This document shows positions 58,895-64,000 of a stretch of 64,000 nucleotides of DNA, one piece after another. The position numbers and the translations under genes are program-made. Numbering within the stretch: the first letter of the stretch is position 1; each line of letters starts with the position of its first letter. The stretch comes from Pyxicephalus adspersus (taxonomy: Eukaryota; Chordata; Amphibia; Anura; Pyxicephalidae): assembly GCF_032062135.1 (NCBI RefSeq), contig NC_092862.1:92517540-92581539 (forward strand). Direction: 5' to 3'. The notes beneath the pieces were generated by a model. The model was not told the origin of the DNA. It worked only from the letters and a program-made list of their open reading frames with translations, and ran no database searches.

Positions 58895-61165
58895 TAAGAG
58901 TAGTATTTGCAGTATTTATTGACTAGTATGCAGTGTAAAAAGTGAAATGATTACTATTATAGCTCTTTTTCAAAAAAATCCAAAACTGCTTGTAACAACC
59001 TGTAATCTTAATTTACCCTAAATCTATGTAACGCATCATACATGAAAATCCTTGTCCATTATTAAATATAATTTTTATATTGCTGAATGCATTGTTGTTT
59101 AAAGTGCATGTGAAGTTAATGGAAAATCCCAGACAATTTAATGGAAGTTGAATGGCCTGTAATATCTGCCATAGAGATGCAAATCATTTAAACAGAATAA
59201 TGATTAGCTTAGTAAAAGAAAACCACTAATAAATTGCTGTGTAATAGGAAATTCATCCTTAACTAAGAAGTAAGAATGCTTATGGCTTTATTGATTTTTT
59301 TCAAACTGAACTAGTATGCATTTTTAAGTTCTGCTTTGTTTACAGAATGAGAGGTCTTAAAGATAGAATTTTTTGCATATTGTGACAGAAAGGAAGTTAC
59401 TTACTGCTTTTTTTTATCAATATATCTAAAGGTCCTTTACCTATGTCCTGGATTCTATTGCTTTACTTATTAAACAGACATGTCAGCACTCTTTGTCTGT
59501 GAGCTCCTGTCGCTGTTGTCCATACAAACTTTTTTATTTTTGATTTTACCCTTTCAGGATAAAAACTTAAACTCTTTTGACATATTGCTGGCCCACATCC
59601 TGAGGGCCATCCTTTTCTTTGTTTATAGTTTCAAATGCAATATTTAATAATAATTTTACAGAAACATTTCCCATTAAATCCCTCCTCTTCAGGCTTTTGA
59701 AATTTAGGTTTTTTTCAAAAGGTAAATAAGCATTATAAATGAAAGTTTTCCAGTACAGCTGTGTTATTGAAATACGATTGACAACATACCAATGTTTCAA
59801 ACTATTAGAGGGCCTGTAATTATTTACTATACAAATCTTAAGATTTATAGATGTATCCCAGCAGTCCTTTATATAAAGTTGTGTTTTCCCCAAACTGTAA
59901 AATCTGAATGTTTCCCCTTGTTACCCTACCTTTGCCCTATTACCACATATGGTGTTTATCAGTCTTGCATTTTTTCACTAGCATATAAATTACCTAAATA
60001 AAGCCTAGCTGTAGTCATACTTATTGTACTTACTTTACAATCAGGCTGCATGGCAAGTGAAAAAGAAACTTTTTTGATATATATTTGTACTTAATTCCGA
60101 TTAACCCTTGGTTATTTGGCCCTGTGCCAGCAGCACAATAGAGAGCAGGACCACTGCTGTTACATGGATCACAGTTCCTGGAGTCCCCAGCGTCCAACAG
60201 TGACCAGCACTTAGAGGTGTGCCATTGGAGGAAGAATGCAATCAATTTTATATGGAAGACTGCTTTACAAATGTACACCAAACAAGAGAGGGTTTCATGT
60301 GACTTCTTCAACCATCCTCTGTACCCCATCTCATAGAATGTAAGGGCTAGGGACAGTTGTCCTCTTGGGCTATGTAGAAATAAGTTGACGAGATTAGTAT
60401 TTAAGTTCTTAAAATAAGTTGGGCTGGCGGACAATTCAAACTTTATTTACAGAATCTGCAGTATGTACAGGTGTTAAATAATTATGTTCCCTGGCCAAAC
60501 CTGCAATGGCAGCACCAGCAAGATGGAAGTCCTCCAGCACGATTTCCCTTTAGTCGAAGATGTCATTTTGATCAAATTTAGAAAACAGTCATTACTGGGA
60601 GACGTTGCTCTGTTAGGCTGTGTTATTACAAATCTGACAAAGGACCAGTTAGCCATAGAACATCTAGCTGTTGTTGTCCCTGACTACAGGCACAACTCTG
60701 ATTGAGGCCTAAGAAAGAATAACTTTATTCTACAATGGACCTATCACTGAGAGATTATGTAAACAGACATTTTTGACCTGGTTCTAAAAACATTCACATT
60801 ATTGTTTGGTGTTCTTGTCCTCTGCCTTCAATATATCCTAAATCACTGACCTACAAGTATGCAGCTAAGGAGTTCAGCTATTTGACACAAAACTTGTCAC
60901 AAAATGATCTGCATACAGGGCCATTTCTAGAAAGTTGATTCCCTAAGCAAGGAAATGTGAGGGTGCCCCTTCTTCCTTGGAGGCATCTCAAAAAACATCT
61001 CAAGTAGCCACTCAAACCAATTTATGTTAAAACATATACATTCACATGCTCAGCTGTTTATCGCAGTGTTGGAAGCTAAAGTGAAGTGGGCATTAATGGA
61101 GGCCAAAAGGGGTACAAGGGAGATCAGAAGGGGACTGGAGAGGTCAGAGTGATATCAGAATGATT

Positions 61166-61209
61166 AAAAAAAAAAAAAAAAAAAAAGAAGTAATTCCTTA
61201 AAAAAAAAA
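61166..61209. repeat. Poly-A tracts
   Basis: A run of about 20 A is followed after a short spacer by a run of 10 A. No retrotransposon body is recognised upstream. Confidence 0.8.
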
Positions 61210-61422
61210 TCCTGTTTTGTATAGATGTTTCCTCTAGAAATTCAGCAAACTTCGGAATTTAATTGAAAAATCCTTCTTTATAAGGTGGCAAATGTTTTCA
61301 ATTATGGAGAAATTGTTGAAAGGTCAGTTGAACAGCACACATGCATATTTTTCATAAGTCACAGCTTTCACTGGTGGTTTCATGCACTAAACTTCACCCA
61401 CCTACCATTTCACTAATCTACT

Positions 61423-61830
61423 ACTTGTGGGGGAATTTACACACAATAAGAGGGAGATATGTAGTGGTGGGAAGTAGTGATGGTTACAAAAGGCAGAAGA
61501 AGATGGGTAGGCAAGTTTAAAATAATAGGTTTTGAGTGCTCTTTTAAATGAGCAGAAAGTAGGAGCAAGCCGAATAGGATGAGGAAGACCATTCCAGAGA
61601 GTTGGGGCAGCTCTAGAGAACTCTTGTATCCGTGCGTGTGATGTAGTTATGAGTGAGGAAGTCATTAATAGGTCATTGGAGGAGCGGAGAGAGCGGCTGG
61701 GGGAGTATTTTTTTACCAGGTCAGAAATGTAAGTGGGACAATAGCTGTGGAGGGATTTGAAAGCAAAGCACAGGAGCTTGAATTCAATTCTTAGGTGAAA
61801 TGGAAGCCAGTGTAGAGATCTGCAAAGAGA
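61423..61830 (-). mobile_element. L2/CR1-group LINE C-terminal fragment
   Basis: It is nearly identical to 7655-8050 of the first LINE copy. The minus strand encodes 'SLCRSLHWLPFHLRIEFKLL', 'TYISDLVKKYSPSRSLRSSN' and, better preserved than the first copy, 'APTLWNGLPHPIRLAPTFCS' and 'FKRALKTYYF', the standard end of a CR1/L2-type ORF2. The 3' tail and everything upstream of the C-terminal block are missing. Confidence 0.88.
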
Positions 61831-63835
61831 ACTTTTAGTATAGATGATAATTAATATTTTAGTATTAGTATATATGATAAAGGACATTGTCCCGGCACTG
61901 GCCCACAGGAAACCACCCCATTAGTGAAAGGGTCAATTAGTTGTGTTTGTTCTATATGCCAAAAGTTCCCATTATGCCCCAGATCCTTTCCTCTACCAGA
62001 CCCTTGTGGATTAAGCCACTAATATCCTGAAGTAATAGAAGAGGGGAAATAAAATGATCACAAATAATTGAGGCTTGATGCCCTTACCCTGCTCTTCTAA
62101 ACACTCTCGCCTATTCATCTCATCGTAGTAAATCAAGACCAGCTTTAGACATTTTGGATCAAGCTGGAAATAGTTGGTAGTCAAATTTCATGTTGTGGAA
62201 TTTGTTGTAGCTTTTTCTTTTTGTATCTGGAAGTTACGGTTTGTACATTTAATTTAGGAGCAGCATACATAAACCAAAGGATTATAATAAATTGATGTCT
62301 TTAGGTGACCTGCATGTGACACCAATGTTATTGTCATGTATGGCTGTGTTTTGCTATAAATTGTAGATGGTTTTTTTTCTTTTGACAAAAGTGAAATGAA
62401 CAACTGTAGAGTGTGTGCTCATTCCTATGTCATTTGTACTGTACTTCTCTTTTTGGCTCCTTAATTTATGGGCCTTGTCTCCATGTCAGTGTCACTACAT
62501 TTAGAGGGATGTACAATATCTGCTCTTTGGAATTTTTATGGGATTCTTTGAAGTCACTTTCCAGAGGGAAAACAATACACAAACAATTTGACATAATGAA
62601 TTTAGAGAGTTCCAACATGAGGAATGCATGAGATGGTTTGTTTCCAGACAGGTCATACTTAAACAACCATCAGTGATTACTGGCATCCCAACAAATGGGT
62701 ATTCCTTTTTATAATGATAATTTTCCATGCAGCTTAGTTCCACGTACAGTTTAGGACAGCTATAGATAAACTGATTTTTTTAAGATTCCATGAAGACTCT
62801 TTAAATACTTAAAGTACGTTTATTGAGCACAACATTTTGGGGTACAATGACAATTGCTGATGATAAATAAAAAAAGATGTTGGGCAACATAATTTTTGAA
62901 TTTTCCAGTACATCATTCTCTGCACACAAATATCTTATACTGTTCAGAGTAAGATACTCAGAAAAAATTACTCTTTTCCTTAAAAATGCAAGAGCTATAT
63001 TTATAAACAAATCACATTGTTAATTAAATCACTAAACCAAATGTTTGCTTATTTGTTTTGTTTGATTTGAGCAAATGTACTTAAAAGGTATTAAGTAAAG
63101 ATGTGTGAATGCACAAGACTTGTACTTCATACTAAGTATTGTTTCTGTATTGGTTGTGTGCCACAAGTGAATACACTATGTTTACAATATAGGTCTACAG
63201 AGTATGTATGGCATATGTACTTGTTAAAGACAATGTTTACTATGTGCTTCCAAATTTTGATTTGCTTTTACTAGCTACTTGGAATTTATTAAGTGTTCCT
63301 ACTGGGTTTAGTTGACTATAGAATATGCCTGTATGCTGTACATGTGTCCATGTGTGTGCTTTTTACAGGGCTATTTAACATTTTATGACTATAGATGACT
63401 ATGATAATATGAAAAAAATAATAATATTAATAAAAAAACAACAACATATGCATGTGTTGAAAGGCTACGACAATAAGTGCAGGCTTTGTGTATGTGACCA
63501 TACATGTTGCACTACAGAGTTCATGGAGCCACACAGTCATGTGAAAGAACATGCCTAGCTCTGTCATTTTATATTTTTTGCCAGTACAACTGAATCAAAT
63601 GTTTAATTTAAATTAAACTCAGAATAATGAAATAATACTTTAAATAATTAAATAAAACCAAATAAAGAAAAACAACACGTTAATAGCAGTGCATATACAT
63701 GCTTTATACAAGTCAAGTTTGGGGTAGCATAAATGGTTGTTTTACAAATAGACCTTCATTCTTGCCTAAAATAGTTGTATTTTCTTTTTATTGATACACA
63801 TATTTTTGAAGCCAGCATATTTTTTAACACTATGC

Positions 63836-64000
63836 CCCTGATTCATCAATAAAATCCGCGCTCGCTGGAAGCGCGAAAGTACGCGCAGCCAGCGATCGCG
63901 GTTTACCGCGGTCCGGACTCGAGTATGCGCGTACACTCGCCTCCTCACTGCCAGCCGGATTCCTGCCTTCATAATAATGAGCAATAGGGGGCGCGAATCT
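63836..64000. mobile_element. Start of a CpG-rich MITE, cut by the window end
   Basis: At about 63836 the sequence changes abruptly from AT-rich to CpG-rich, starting 'cctgattcatcaataaaatc' and continuing with 'cgcgctcgctggaagcgcg', 'agccagcgatcgcg' and 'gtttaccgcggtccggactc'. The motif 'ctgattcatcaa' at such a boundary is typical of a MITE terminus in frog genomes. The other end lies outside the window, so structure and target duplication cannot be checked. Confidence 0.5.

Larger units (their letters stand above)
40094..64000 (+). other. ITGA9: ITGA9 intron 1 (continues past the window)
   Basis: Exon 2 should begin with the rest of the Trp codon followed by a VLVGAPKA-like sequence. I looked for that and did not find it, so the whole remainder appears to be intron 1. 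A first intron this long is plausible for ITGA9. Apart from the repeats listed separately, the stretches 40870-47700, 49175-50590, 51215-53240, 53455-55075, 55210-56630, 58900-61160 and 61850-63835 show no recognised feature. Confidence 0.65.

Noticed and set aside
40094..64000. Search for ITGA9 exon 2
   Set aside because: No acceptor followed by a VLVGAP-like sequence was found; the exon is taken to lie beyond the window.
1..64000. tRNA, rRNA or snRNA genes
   Set aside because: No cloverleaf-like sequence with recognisable A and B boxes, and no rRNA or snRNA core, was seen; weak or diverged copies could be missed by eye.

Overview
This is vertebrate nuclear DNA, most likely from a frog. It has spliced genes with GT-AG introns, AT-rich non-coding sequence, and a dense mix of hAT, Tc1/mariner, PIF/Harbinger-like and TTAA-flanked DNA transposons plus two kinds of LINE, which is the repeat profile of anuran genomes. 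The species cannot be named from the sequence alone. There are no bacterial genes, operons or CRISPR arrays. Almost all long open reading frames are chance frames or decayed transposons; the host coding sequence is confined to short exons.

Layout. Positions 1 to about 20,200 hold the 3' end of GOLGA4 (golgin-245/p230) on the + strand. Coding exons lie at 2803-2910, 3362-3385, 4978-5046, 5312-5387, 7300-7403 and 9861-9947, followed by two alternative C-terminal exons at 14132-14188 (ends FTSPRSGIF) and 16481-16504 (ends SWLRSSS) and a 3' UTR of about 3.7 kb. The exons encode the end of the coiled coil and the complete GRIP domain, which targets the protein to the trans-Golgi. About 19 kb of intergenic DNA follows, dominated by a Tc1-like transposon (20996-22140) and a nearly complete but dead L1/Tx1-type LINE on the minus strand (about 22150-27870). 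That LINE carries an 811-bp insertion which itself contains a small TA-flanked MITE. Exon 1 of ITGA9 (integrin alpha-9), same strand, is at 39933-40093. Everything from 40094 to the window end appears to be ITGA9 intron 1. GOLGA4 followed by ITGA9 matches the human 3p22 gene order, which supports both names.

Transposons by group: L2/CR1-type LINE pieces (7496-9124, 40681-40862, 61423-61830); a mariner with near-perfect ends (47732-48858); Tc1-like remnants (12801-13591, 20996-22140, 36540-36730); hAT elements and MITEs (4295-4459, 13802-14045, 37969-38635, 38780-38992, 39000-39427, 50591-50874, 53245-53450); Harbinger-like TAA-flanked MITEs (1949-2366, 34890-35180, 50886-51209, 58600-58894); TTAA-flanked elements (755-1149, 3567-3863, 10951-11676); a foldback element (7-719); a palindromic 'AAAGCTCTCCAAG' repeat (34362, 48996, 55079); and a decayed copy of an uncharacterised transposon-like gene (56640-58193).

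GOLGA4 and ITGA9 do not share a pathway: one tethers vesicles at the trans-Golgi and the other is a cell-surface adhesion receptor subunit. I see no novel multi-gene system. The most useful observations are the conserved switch between two GOLGA4 C-termini, the nested and abutting transposon insertions with readable target-site duplications, and the 56.6-58.2 kb element whose class I cannot assign.
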